DNA of 64,000 bases from Betaproteobacteria bacterium (lineage in GTDB: Bacteria > Pseudomonadota > Gammaproteobacteria > Burkholderiales > SG8-39): positions 62,001-126,000 of the forward strand of contig JADJPT010000012.1 in NCBI GenBank assembly GCA_016713125.1, in the 5' to 3' direction. Within the stretch, counting starts at the first letter, position 1; each line of letters begins with the position of its first letter. Shown here piece after piece: positions 25,832 to 35,353 of this stretch. A program made the position numbers and the translations under genes. A model generated the notes under the pieces. The model made no database searches. It was not told the DNA's origin and saw nothing but the letters and a program-made list of their open reading frames with translations.

Positions 25832-28642
25832 TCAGCCGTACAGCTGCCCCATGGAACGGCCCTTGCCGTAGCCTGGGTCGCCGGGCGCCTTGCCGCCTTT
25901 CGCTATCTTGACGGCGCAATACTTGAACTCCGGGATCTTGCCGAACGGATCGAGCGCCGAATTGGTCAACAGGTTCGCCGCCGCCTCGTAGAAGGCGAAG
26001 GGGATGAACACCGCACCGCGCGGAATGGCATCGTCGGCGCGGGCGTACAGCGCGATCCTGCCGCGGCGCGATTGCACGGTGATTACATCGCCCGGCTTGG
26101 CGCCCAGCCCGGCGAGATCGAGCGGATGGATCTGGCAGGTCGGTTCCGGTTCGATCGCATCCAGCACCCCGGAGCGCCGCGTCATGGCGCCGGTGTGCCA
26201 GTGCTCGAGCTGGCGGCCGGTGATCAGCACCATCGGGTAGTCGGCGTCGGGTTGCTCGTCGGCGTGGATGATGTCGGCCGGCACGAACCTGGCGCGGCCG
26301 GTGGCCGTGGGGAACACCTCCGTGAACACCACCGGCGTGCCCGGGTCGCCCTCGTTCTCGCACGGATACACGACCACCGAGTCGCGTTCCAGGCGCTCCC
26401 AGGTGATGCCGGCGATCGAGTGCATGCCGCGGCGCATCTCGTTGAACACCTCGCGCGGATGCGAATAGTTCCAGTCCAGGCCGATGCCGCGCGCGATCTC
26501 CTGCAGGATCCACAGGTCCGGCTTGGCCTCTCCCGGCGCCTCGATCGCCTTGCGGCCCAGTTGCACCATGCGGTCGGTGTTGGTGAAGGTGCCGTCCTTC
26601 TCGGGGAACGCCGTGGCCGGCAGGACCACGTCGGCCAGATAGCAGGTCTCGGTCAGGAAGATGTCCTGCACCACCAGATGCTGCAGCCTGGCCATGCCGG
26701 CACGGGCGTGATCGACGTCGGGGTCGGACATGGCCGGGTTTTCGCCCATGACGTACATGCCCTTGATCTTGCCCTCGTAGGCCTGGTTCATGATCTCCAC
26801 CACCGTCAGCCCCGGCTTGGTGTCGAGGTCGGGCTTGTTCCACAGCGCCGCGAAGCGCTTGTGCGCCTCGGGGTTGTCGACACGCTGGTAGTCCGGATAC
26901 ATCATCGGGATCAGCCCCGAGTCGGAGGCGCCCTGCACGTTGTTCTGGCCGCGCAGCGGATGCAGGCCGCAGCCGGGCCGGCCGACCTGCCCGGTCATCA
27001 GCACCAACGCGATCAGGCAGCGCGCATTGTCGGTGCCATGCACGTGCTGCGAGATGCCCATGCCCCACAGCACCATCGAACCCTTCGAAGTCGCGAACAG
27101 CCGCGCCACTTCGCGGATCTTCTGCGCGGGGATGCCGCAGATCGGCGCCATCAGCTCTGGCGAATAGGCCTTCGAGTTCTCCTTCAGAGCCTCATAGCCG
27201 CTGGTGCGGTCACGGATGAAATCCGCGTCGACCAGACCTTCCTCGATGATGGTGTGGATCATGGCGTTCAGCATCGCCACGTCGGTGTCGGGCTTGAACT
27301 GCAGGAAATGCGTGGCGTGGCGCGCCAGTTCCGTGCGGCGCGGGTCGGCGATGATCAGCTTGGTGCCGTTCTTCGCCGCGTTCTTCATCCAGGTCGCCGC
27401 CACCGGATGGTTGACCGTGGGGTTGGCGCCGATCACGAACACCACCTCCGCCTTCATCACGTCGCCGACCTGGTTGGACACCGCTCCGGACCCGACGCCT
27501 TCGAGCAGCGCCGCCACCGAGGAGGCGTGGCACAGGCGCGTGCAGTGGTCGACGTTGTTGGTGCCGAAGCCCGGGCGGACCAGCTTCTGGAACAGGTAGG
27601 CTTCCTCGTTCGAGCCCTTGGCCGAACCGAAACCGGCCAGCGCGTACTTGCCGTCGCGGTCGCGGATCTCGCGCAGCCCCTTGGCGGCGAACTCCAGCGC
27701 CTCCTCCCAACTCGCCTCGCGGAACACCTCGCTCCAGTTGGCCGGATCGACCGTGAAGCTGGCGCCCTTGGGCACCCCCGGCTTGCGGATCAGCGGGCGG
27801 GTCAGACGCTGCGGGTGGTGCGCATAGTCGAAGCCGTAGCGGCCCTTCACGCACAGACGCCCGTGGTTGGACGGGCCGTCGCGGCCGGTCACGTATTTGA
27901 TGGTGTTGTCCTGCACGTGGTAGGTCAGCTGGCAGCCCACGCCGCAGAACGGGCAAAGCGATTCGACGGTCTTGTCGATCTCGGCAAGGCCGGCCTCGCG
28001 CGCCGGCATCAGCGCCCCGGTCGGGCAGGCCTGCACGCACTCGCCGCAGGCCACGCAGGTCGACGCCCCCATGGGGTCGTCGAGGTCGAACACGATCTTC
28101 GCGTGGTCGCCGCGGAACGCCAGGCCGATCACGTCGTTGACCTGTTCCTCGCGGCAGGCGCGCACGCAGCGCGTGCACTGTATGCAGGCGTCCAGGTTGA
28201 CCGCGATCGCCGGATGCGACACGTCGGCACGCGGCTGCTCGCGGGCCGGGAAGCGCGGCAGGCCCATGTCGAGCTTCCTCGCCCACTGGTCGAGCTCGGA
28301 ATCCTTGCGATAGTCCTTCTCCGGCATGTCCGAGAGCAGCAGCTCGAGCACCATCTTCTGCGACAGCAGGGCCCGCTCGCTGTCGGTGGTGACCTCCATG
28401 CCTTCCTTCGGATACCGGCAGCACGAGGGCGCCAGCACGCGCTCGCCCTTGATCTCCACCACGCAGGCGCGGCAGTTGCCGTCCGGACGGTAGCCGGGCT
28501 TGTAGCAAAGGTGCGGGATCTCGACGCCGTTCTTCTTCGCCGTCTCGATGATGGTCTCGTCCGGACGACCCACCACCGTCTTGCCGTTCAGCTTGAACTC
28601 GATCGGCATCGTCGCCAGCTGCTTGTTGGTCACGCGATCCAT
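25832..28642 (-). CDS. fdsA: NAD-dependent formate dehydrogenase, molybdopterin catalytic subunit
   Basis: 936 residues. The NuoG-like N-terminus holds a [2Fe-2S] site (Cys46, 57, 60, 74), then [4Fe-4S] clusters with CIQCTRCVRAC near 153 and CVACGECVQACPTGA near 197, then CPFCGVGC. The molybdopterin domain follows, with DHCTRLCHASSV holding the probable active-site Cys, and the C-terminal dinucleotide-binding domain. It oxidises formate to CO2. Electrons pass through FdsG/FdsB to NAD. The ATG at 28642 overlaps the fdsB stop as TGATG. A longer open frame upstream to 29395 is only the shadow of fdsB. The usual accessory genes fdsC (fdhD-like) and fdsD do not follow here. Confidence 0.95.
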   Translation of the reverse strand: MDRVTNKQLATMPIEFKLNGKTVVGRPDETIIETAKKNGVEIPHLCYKPGYRPDGNCRACVVEIKGERVLAPSCCRYPKEGMEVTTDSERALLSQKMVLELLLSDMPEKDYRKDSELDQWARKLDMGLPRFPAREQPRADVSHPAIAVNLDACIQCTRCVRACREEQVNDVIGLAFRGDHAKIVFDLDDPMGASTCVACGECVQACPTGALMPAREAGLAEIDKTVESLCPFCGVGCQLTYHVQDNTIKYVTGRDGPSNHGRLCVKGRYGFDYAHHPQRLTRPLIRKPGVPKGASFTVDPANWSEVFREASWEEALEFAAKGLREIRDRDGKYALAGFGSAKGSNEEAYLFQKLVRPGFGTNNVDHCTRLCHASSVAALLEGVGSGAVSNQVGDVMKAEVVFVIGANPTVNHPVAATWMKNAAKNGTKLIIADPRRTELARHATHFLQFKPDTDVAMLNAMIHTIIEEGLVDADFIRDRTSGYEALKENSKAYSPELMAPICGIPAQKIREVARLFATSKGSMVLWGMGISQHVHGTDNARCLIALVLMTGQVGRPGCGLHPLRGQNNVQGASDSGLIPMMYPDYQRVDNPEAHKRFAALWNKPDLDTKPGLTVVEIMNQAYEGKIKGMYVMGENPAMSDPDVDHARAGMARLQHLVVQDIFLTETCYLADVVLPATAFPEKDGTFTNTDRMVQLGRKAIEAPGEAKPDLWILQEIARGIGLDWNYSHPREVFNEMRRGMHSIAGITWERLERDSVVVYPCENEGDPGTPVVFTEVFPTATGRARFVPADIIHADEQPDADYPMVLITGRQLEHWHTGAMTRRSGVLDAIEPEPTCQIHPLDLAGLGAKPGDVITVQSRRGRIALYARADDAIPRGAVFIPFAFYEAAANLLTNSALDPFGKIPEFKYCAVKIAKGGKAPGDPGYGKGRSMGQLYG

Positions 28643-29790
28643 CACGCCACCTCGTTCGGGAAGTATTTCATGACGCACAACAGCGGGTTCGGGGCCGCCT
28701 GGCCCAGGCCGCAGATCGAGGCGTCGATCATCGCCTTCGACAGTTCGTCGAGCAGCGGCTTGTCCCAGCGCGGTTGCTGCATCAGCGCGAGCGCCTTGGC
28801 GGTGCCCACGCGACACGGCGTGCACTGGCCGCAGGACTCGTCCTTGAAGAAGCGCAGCAGGTTGCGCGCCGCATCGGTGGCGGTGTCCCGGTCCGACAGG
28901 ATCACCACCGCCGCCGAGCCGATGAAGCAGCCGTGCGGCTGCAGCGTGTCGAAATCGAGCGGAATGTCGCCCATCGCCGCCGGCAGGATGCCGCCCGAGG
29001 CGCCGCCGGGCAGATAGGCATAGAACGCGTGGCCTGCCTGCATGCCGCCGCAGTACTCGGCGATCAGTTCGTTCAGCGTGATGCCGGCCGGCGCCAGGTG
29101 CACGCCGGGTTTGTTGACGCGGCCGGAGACCGAGAACGAGCGCAGTCCCTTCCTGCCGTTGCGCCCGTGCGAGGCGAACCAGGCCGGGCCCTTCTCGACG
29201 ATCTCGCGTACCCAGTACACGGTTTCCATGTTGTGTTCGAGCGTGGGCAGCCCGAACAGGCCGACCTGCGCCACGTACGGCGGACGCAGGCGCGGCATGC
29301 CGCGCTTGCCTTCGATCGACTCGATCATCGCCGACTCTTCGCCGCAGATGTAGGCGCCGGCACCGCGCCGCAGGTGGATCGGCGGCAGTGCGCATGGCAA
29401 GTCCTTCTTCAGCTTTGCCAGTTCGCGCTCGAGCACGGCGCGTACGCCGTGGTACTCGTCACGCAGGTAGATCCAGATCTCGCCCACGCCGGCCGCCCAG
29501 GCGGCCACCAGCATGCCTTCCAGGAACCGGTGCGGATCGCGCTCCAGGTACCAGCGGTCCTTGAAGGTGCCGGGTTCGCCCTCGTCGATGTTCACCGCCA
29601 TGTTGTGCGGACCGGGTTCGGCGGCCACCAGCCGCCACTTGCGGCCGGCCGGGAAGCCCGCCCCGCCCAGGCCGCGCAGGCCCGAGTCTTCCATGATCTT
29701 GGTGAGCTCTTCGCGCGTGCGCTTGCCCGCCAGGCAATCGGCAATCAGCCGGTAGCCGCCCGCCTTGCGGTAGGCCGCATAATCGATCAG
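28642..29790 (-). CDS. fdsB: NAD-dependent formate dehydrogenase, NADH/FMN subunit (NuoF-like)
   Basis: The NuoF-like diaphorase subunit: FMN/NADH-binding NIDEGEPGTFKDR, YICGEESAMIESIEGKRG, GCFIGSAAVV, and the [4Fe-4S] site CGQCTPCR. It passes electrons from FdsA to NAD. The conserved coding begins at LIDYAAYRKAGGY. No ATG, GTG or TTG exists in this frame between the fdsG region and that point. The CTG at 29790 overlaps the fdsG stop as CTGA, in the same way coupled genes overlap as ATGA, so I use it, giving 382 residues. The next in-frame ATG upstream is at 29991, well inside fdsG. Larger FdsB proteins have an extra N-terminal domain that is missing here. A sequence error at the start is possible. 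Confidence 0.88.
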   Translation of the reverse strand: MIDYAAYRKAGGYRLIADCLAGKRTREELTKIMEDSGLRGLGGAGFPAGRKWRLVAAEPGPHNMAVNIDEGEPGTFKDRWYLERDPHRFLEGMLVAAWAAGVGEIWIYLRDEYHGVRAVLERELAKLKKDLPCALPPIHLRRGAGAYICGEESAMIESIEGKRGMPRLRPPYVAQVGLFGLPTLEHNMETVYWVREIVEKGPAWFASHGRNGRKGLRSFSVSGRVNKPGVHLAPAGITLNELIAEYCGGMQAGHAFYAYLPGGASGGILPAAMGDIPLDFDTLQPHGCFIGSAAVVILSDRDTATDAARNLLRFFKDESCGQCTPCRVGTAKALALMQQPRWDKPLLDELSKAMIDASICGLGQAAPNPLLCVMKYFPNEVA

Positions 29791-30323
29791 GCGGCGTCGC
29801 AGCGCGTCTTGCCGGCCTTGACGGCCGCCTCCACCGTCGCCGTCGTCGCACGTTCGACCGGCCGCTGGTGCACGATGGCCACCGGCGCGGCCTCGCAACG
29901 CCCCACGCAGGGCGCGGGTATCACGCGCACGTCCTTGCCGAGGAGCCGGGGCAGCCTGGCCAGCAGCTGGTCGGCGCCGGCCATCGCACACGACAGCGAA
30001 TCGCAGACGCGCACGGTCAATGCGGCAGGCGCGTCCTCGCCTTCCTTCACGATGTCGAAGTGGTGGTAGAAGCTCGCCACCTCGTAGACCTCGGCCTGCG
30101 CCATGCCCATTTCCGCGGCGAGCGCGGCCAGGTGTGCCGCCGAAAGATGGCCGTAGCGATCCTGCACCTTGTGCAGGTGCTCGATCAGCAGATCGCGCCG
30201 GCGCGGCTGCGTGCCGAGCAGCTTGCGCACTTCGGCCAACGCCTGCGCGTCGACGGCGCGGCCCTTCGGCCGCGCCATGAATTTCACGGGCTTCAGCGGA
30301 AAGACCTTGTCTGGACCGCCCAT
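29787..30323 (-). CDS. fdsG: NAD-dependent formate dehydrogenase, NuoE-like [2Fe-2S] subunit
   Basis: 178 residues of the NuoE/thioredoxin-like ferredoxin fold. The helical N-terminal part is followed by the [2Fe-2S] ligands in VCDSLSC and PCVGRCEAAP. The ATG at 30323 has AGGAGG eight bases upstream on its strand. It heads fdsGBA; FdsG transfers electrons between FdsA clusters and FdsB. The promoter has the shared palindrome centred 64 bases upstream with a CATAAT -10, so the transcript leader should be about 20 bases. Confidence 0.93.
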   Translation of the reverse strand: MGGPDKVFPLKPVKFMARPKGRAVDAQALAEVRKLLGTQPRRRDLLIEHLHKVQDRYGHLSAAHLAALAAEMGMAQAEVYEVASFYHHFDIVKEGEDAPAALTVRVCDSLSCAMAGADQLLARLPRLLGKDVRVIPAPCVGRCEAAPVAIVHQRPVERATTATVEAAVKAGKTRCDAA

Positions 30324-30350
30324 ATTCCTTGCCTCCTAGGTTTGGGCCGG

Positions 30351-30394
30351 ATTATGCGGCAGACCTGCACATCGAAATCTTGACGCTGGTCAAG
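30351..30394 (-). promoter_or_regulatory. fdsGBA promoter with Crp/Fnr-type operator (site 4)
   Basis: Palindrome CTTGACGCTGGTCAAG at 30379-30394. CATAAT on the minus strand at 30351-30356 (five of six matches to TATAAT) is centred 33 bases from the palindrome centre. This is the clearest of the five class II-like arrangements. Confidence 0.72.
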
Positions 30395-30436
30395 CCCCGC
30401 CCGCCACGACCGGGTGCGGGCACGGCTGGAGGGGCA

Positions 30437-32431
30437 TCATTTCAGTATGCGCAGCAGATTGTGGTGTGCATCGGTGAAGGTCGGCAGCGCAGGCCGGTCC
30501 TGGATGGGCTCGGCGGCCTCACGCAACCACCGGGAGGCGAGCAGCGCCGCGTTGCGCGTGACGATCACCTGGTCGGTGGACGAGCGCCAGTAGCCCGGCC
30601 CCTGCGGATCCTCGTCCGGCGAATCCGACACCAGCACCGCCTGCATGCCCAGTTCGGAGGCCAGGCGCTTGATGACCGGCAGCAGATCCACGTAGCGATT
30701 GGTGGCCTGGAACACGATCGCGCCGTCCGGCTTGATGTGGCGCGCATACAGCGCCATCGCCTCGCGCGTGATCAGGTGCATGGGAATCGAATCGCCGGAA
30801 AAGGCGTCGATGCCCAGCACGTCGTAGCCGCGCGGCGCCTCGCGCTCCAGGCTCAGCCGCCCGTCGCCGAGCACCACCGACACGCGCGCCGGCGTGTCGG
30901 CGAGGAAGGTGTAGTCGCGGCGCGCGATGTCGATCACACGCGGACTGATCTCGTAGAACACCATGACGTCGCCCGCATGCCCGTAGGCCGCGATCACGCC
31001 GGCCCCCAGGCCGATCACGCCGATGTTGCGCGGCTGCCCGGGCGCCGCCTCGCGCAACGCCGCGAACAGTCGTCCGTAGCCCGAGGTCGGTCCGAAGTAA
31101 TCGGCCGGCGTGTTCTTGCAGGTTTCGCCGAGCAGCTGGCCGCCGTGCATGATGGCGCCGTGGTACATGGCGCGATACGGCACCGGGTTCAGGTGGTCGT
31201 GAGTGCGCACCACGCCGTAGAAATCGCGCTCCATCACGCGCATGCCGCTGGAATAGTCGTACGCGCCGCGCACCACCAGCGCGAGGGTCGCCACCACCAC
31301 CGCGGCACCCGCCCAGCGCAGCGCGCCGGCCAGCCGCAGCGGCAGCAGCAGCGCCAGCAGCACCAGCGCGATGCCCAGTTCGAAATAGCCCGGCAGCAGC
31401 AGCGGCGCGGCGATCGCCACCAGCACCGCGCCCAGCGCCCCGCCCACCGACATCATCAGGTAGAAGCGCGTCAGGTGGGCCGGGTCGGGCTTGATGCGCG
31501 CCAGTTCGCCGTGGGAGACCATGCAGGCGACGAACAGGCCGGAAAAATACAGCGGCACGGCCACCGCCAGATGCAGCGAGCCGATCTCCCAGGCCATCCA
31601 CGGCGTCAGCACGCCGAGCAGCGCCAGCAAAGGCATGCGCAGGTACCAGCGCGGATGGTCGAAGGCGAGAATGAAGCTCAGCAGGTACAGCGACAGCGGC
31701 AGCACCCACAGGAAGGGCACGCTGGAGATGTTCTGCGTCACGTGGTTGGTGACCGCCAGCAGCATCACCGAGCCCAGTGCCGAGAGCGCCAGCCAGGCCA
31801 GCTGGACACCGCGCGTGGGTGCGGCGAGGCGCGCCGCTTCGGCACCGGCATGCGCACCGCCCGTCCCGGCCGCGCCGGCCACTGCGGCGGCCGAACCCGC
31901 GGGAATCTCGCGCACCGAGTTCCAGGCGGTCGCCGCGCACAGGATCACCAGCCCGGCGTACAGCCCGGACCACAGCCAGCCCAGTTGCGGCAGCGACAGC
32001 GCCGGCTCGAGCAGCAGGGGAAAGCCCAGCAGCGCGAGCAGCGAGGCGAAGTTCGACAGCGCAAACAGCCGGTAGGGCACGGCGCGGCTGAAGCGCCGCC
32101 AGTACCAGGACTGCAGCAGCGGCGTGGTGGTCGAGAGCAGGAAGTACGGCAATCCGATGGTGGCCGTCAGCAGCAGCAGGATGCGGCCGACCGGCGCCTC
32201 GTCGCCCTGCGGCTTCCAGCCGGCCGAGGCGAGGATGGGCAGGAAGGCGCAGGAGGCCAGCAGCAGGACCACGTGGAGCATGGCCTGGCGGCGCGGCCCC
32301 AGGCGCGTGCCCAGGTCCGCATAGGCGTAGCCGCCCAGCAGCACGGCCTGGAAGAACACCAGGCAGGTGGTCCACACCGCGGCCGACCCGCCGAACCAGG
32401 GCAGGATCTGCTTGGCGATGATCGGCTGCAC
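30437..32431 (-). CDS. Membrane-anchored spermidine/spermine synthase-like protein
   Basis: At least 664 residues. The N-terminal half has about ten membrane helices; the C-terminal 220 residues form a spermidine-synthase-type methyltransferase fold (NIGVIGLGAGVIAAYG, FYEISPRVIDIA, GDGRLSLE, DVLGIDAFSGDSIP). Many Proteobacteria carry this membrane-SpeE fusion; its substrate is not established. The first usual start in frame is a GTG at 32431, but family-like hydrophobic coding (ILPYAATIFLSSFLLFL) continues upstream of it with only CTG codons as starts. The true start is therefore further upstream, or the sequence has an error near the C-run around 32519. It follows sucD by about 140 bases on the same strand and could share the sucCD transcript. 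Confidence 0.8.
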   Translation of the reverse strand: MQPIIAKQILPWFGGSAAVWTTCLVFFQAVLLGGYAYADLGTRLGPRRQAMLHVVLLLASCAFLPILASAGWKPQGDEAPVGRILLLLTATIGLPYFLLSTTTPLLQSWYWRRFSRAVPYRLFALSNFASLLALLGFPLLLEPALSLPQLGWLWSGLYAGLVILCAATAWNSVREIPAGSAAAVAGAAGTGGAHAGAEAARLAAPTRGVQLAWLALSALGSVMLLAVTNHVTQNISSVPFLWVLPLSLYLLSFILAFDHPRWYLRMPLLALLGVLTPWMAWEIGSLHLAVAVPLYFSGLFVACMVSHGELARIKPDPAHLTRFYLMMSVGGALGAVLVAIAAPLLLPGYFELGIALVLLALLLPLRLAGALRWAGAAVVVATLALVVRGAYDYSSGMRVMERDFYGVVRTHDHLNPVPYRAMYHGAIMHGGQLLGETCKNTPADYFGPTSGYGRLFAALREAAPGQPRNIGVIGLGAGVIAAYGHAGDVMVFYEISPRVIDIARRDYTFLADTPARVSVVLGDGRLSLEREAPRGYDVLGIDAFSGDSIPMHLITREAMALYARHIKPDGAIVFQATNRYVDLLPVIKRLASELGMQAVLVSDSPDEDPQGPGYWRSSTDQVIVTRNAALLASRWLREAAEPIQDRPALPTFTDAHHNLLRILK

Positions 32432-32570
32432 GAGGAACAGCAGGAACGACGACAGGAAGATGGTCGCCGCATAGGGCAGGATCGCCAGGCTGCCGGCGCC
32501 CGAGGCAGTCGAAACGGGGCCGCGGCCTGCGTCGCGGCCCCCGAGGCGGAGGGCTCCAAGAACGGTCCGC

Positions 32571-33448
32571 TTACTTCAGCACGGACTTCAGCGTGCGTCC
32601 CATCTCGGCCGGGTTCATGGTCACCTTGATGCCGCAGGATTCCATGACCGCGAGCTTCTCCTGCGCCGTGCCCTTGCCGCCGGAGATGATCGCGCCGGCG
32701 TGGCCCATGCGCTTGCCCGGCGGCGCGGTGACCCCGGCGATGAAGCCGACGACGGGCTTCTTCATGTTCGCCTTGATCCAGCGCGCACACTCTTCCTCGT
32801 CCGAACCGCCGATCTCGCCGACCATGATCACCGCCTCGGTGGCCGGGTCGTCGTTGAACATCTTCATGACGTCGATGTGCTTGAGGCCGTTGACCGGGTC
32901 GCCGCCGATGCCCACGCAGGAGGACTGGCCCAGGCCCAGCTCCATCAACTGGCCTACCGCTTCGTAGGTCAGCGTGCCGGAGCGCGAGACGACGCCGATG
33001 CGGCCCTTCTTGTGGATGTGGCCGGGCATGATGCCGATCTTGAGCTCGTCCGGCGTGATCACGCCCGGGCAGTTCGGTCCGACCAGGATGGTCTTGCTGC
33101 CCTGCATCTTGTAGCGCGTGCGGATCATGTCGCGCACCGGGATGCCCTCGGTGATGCAGATCACCAGCTCGATGCCCGCCTCGACGGCCTCGTCGATGGC
33201 GGCCGCCGCGAAGGGCGGCGGCACGTAGATCACCGAGGCGTTGGCGCCGGTCTTCTCGCGCGCCTCCTTGACGGTGGCGAAGATCGGGATGCCCTCGAAG
33301 GACTCGCCCGGCTTCTTCGGGTTCACCCCGGCGACGTAGCAGTTCGGCCCGTTGGCGTAGGCCTGGCTCATTTTGGTGTGGAACATGCCGGTCTTGCCGG
33401 TGATGCCCTGCGTAAGGACGCGGGTGTTCTTGTCGATCAGGATGCTCA

Positions 33449-33449
<1 letters not shown>
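32571..33449 (-). CDS. sucD: Succinyl-CoA synthetase, alpha subunit
   Basis: 292 residues, the standard length. N-terminal CoA-binding Rossmann domain with TQGITGKTGMFHT, the NCPGVITP motif, and the phosphohistidine loop GHAGAIISGG. It forms the CoA ligase with SucC and interconverts succinyl-CoA and succinate with nucleotide triphosphate. The start ATG overlaps the sucC stop as TGATG. In the oxalate context succinyl-CoA could prime the CoA cycle used by Frc; that link is inference. Confidence 0.97.
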
Positions 33450-34618
<1,169 letters not shown>

Positions 34619-34680
34619 CTTCTCCCTGCCTCCCCGCTGGAATGTGCTGCCAGGATATGCTGCATGTGCCTTCTGCTTCG

Positions 34681-34722
34681 ATCTTGGGTCAGCCGGCGCG
34701 CCGGCTCATTGACCGCAGTCAA
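34681..34722 (-). promoter_or_regulatory. sucCD promoter with Crp/Fnr-type operator (site 5)
   Basis: Palindrome TTGAC-CGCA-GTCAA at 34709-34722. A weak -10 candidate, CAAGAT on the minus strand at 34681-34686, is centred 32 bases away. The operator covers the last codon region of the DUF2889 gene (stop at 34719-34721). Confidence 0.55.
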
Positions 34723-35273
34723 GCCGCGCCATCCGGCTTGCGGTACCACTTCGGATACCAGCGCCGCACGGTGGCCGAGGAACTCTCCAGCGCATGGCAC
34801 TGGTCGATCTGGAACGGCTTGCGGCCGTCGGGGCGCTCCTCGCGCCGCTCGCCGGCGAAGGCCTGGATCGCCGCGGTGGGGAAATAGCCCAGCATCTCGG
34901 TCAGGTGTGTGCAGCCGCGCGTCTTGCCCACGAGTTCGCGCGCCTGACTGCGGAAACCCTGCTTGAGGTTCAGCCCCACCAGTTGCCGGTAGGCCGGCGC
35001 GATGGTCTCGCAGCCTTCGGGATAGGGCACGGCATCCGAGGCCGCCACGGCGTCGACGATGTTCATGTGCGTGTCTATGGTCAGGCGTATCCACATGTCG
35101 TGCACCGGCTGGCCGGCGCGACGCACGCCGCTTTTCAGGTCGTAGTCGTGGTTCTTGACGTCGGTCAGGTGGCCTTCGATGTCCCATAGGCCGTCCGCGC
35201 GCTTGTAGCCTTCGAAGCGCACGCGGCGGGTATGGGTGAGCTCGCGCTCGACATCGGAAACGGGCAGGGGCAT
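34719..35273 (-). CDS. DUF2889 family protein
   Basis: 184 residues from the ATG at 35273; a longer frame to 35342 adds a low-complexity Arg/Gly/Ala stretch and is less likely. The protein matches the DUF2889 pattern: a start RRVRFEGYKRADGLWDIEGHLTD, DMWIRLTIDTHMNIVDA and CTHLTEML near the end. The biochemical function of the family is unknown to me. It is soluble, with no signal peptide. It lies directly upstream of sucCD on the same strand, but the sucCD promoter begins at its stop codon, so the two units are probably separately controlled. Confidence 0.8.
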   Translation of the reverse strand: MPLPVSDVERELTHTRRVRFEGYKRADGLWDIEGHLTDVKNHDYDLKSGVRRAGQPVHDMWIRLTIDTHMNIVDAVAASDAVPYPEGCETIAPAYRQLVGLNLKQGFRSQARELVGKTRGCTHLTEMLGYFPTAAIQAFAGERREERPDGRKPFQIDQCHALESSSATVRRWYPKWYRKPDGAA

Positions 35274-35301
35274 TGCGGGGCCGATTCTAACATCCGGGCG
35301 T

Positions 35302-35326
35302 GCCGCGCCTCCCCCCGCGGCGCGGC
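35302..35326 (-). terminator. GC-rich hairpin downstream of gpsA
   Basis: An 8-bp stem (GCCGCGCC with GGCGCGGC) and 9-base loop, 28 bases after the gpsA stop and before the DUF2889 start. There is no T-run, so it is only a possible terminator. Confidence 0.3.
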
Positions 35327-35353
35327 CGTGCGCATTGCGCAACGCTCACGGGA

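Noticed and set aside
26072..29017. A 981-codon open frame on the plus strand opposite fdsA and fdsB
   Set aside because: Antisense to a conserved operon, with composition typical of a codon-position shadow and no domain.
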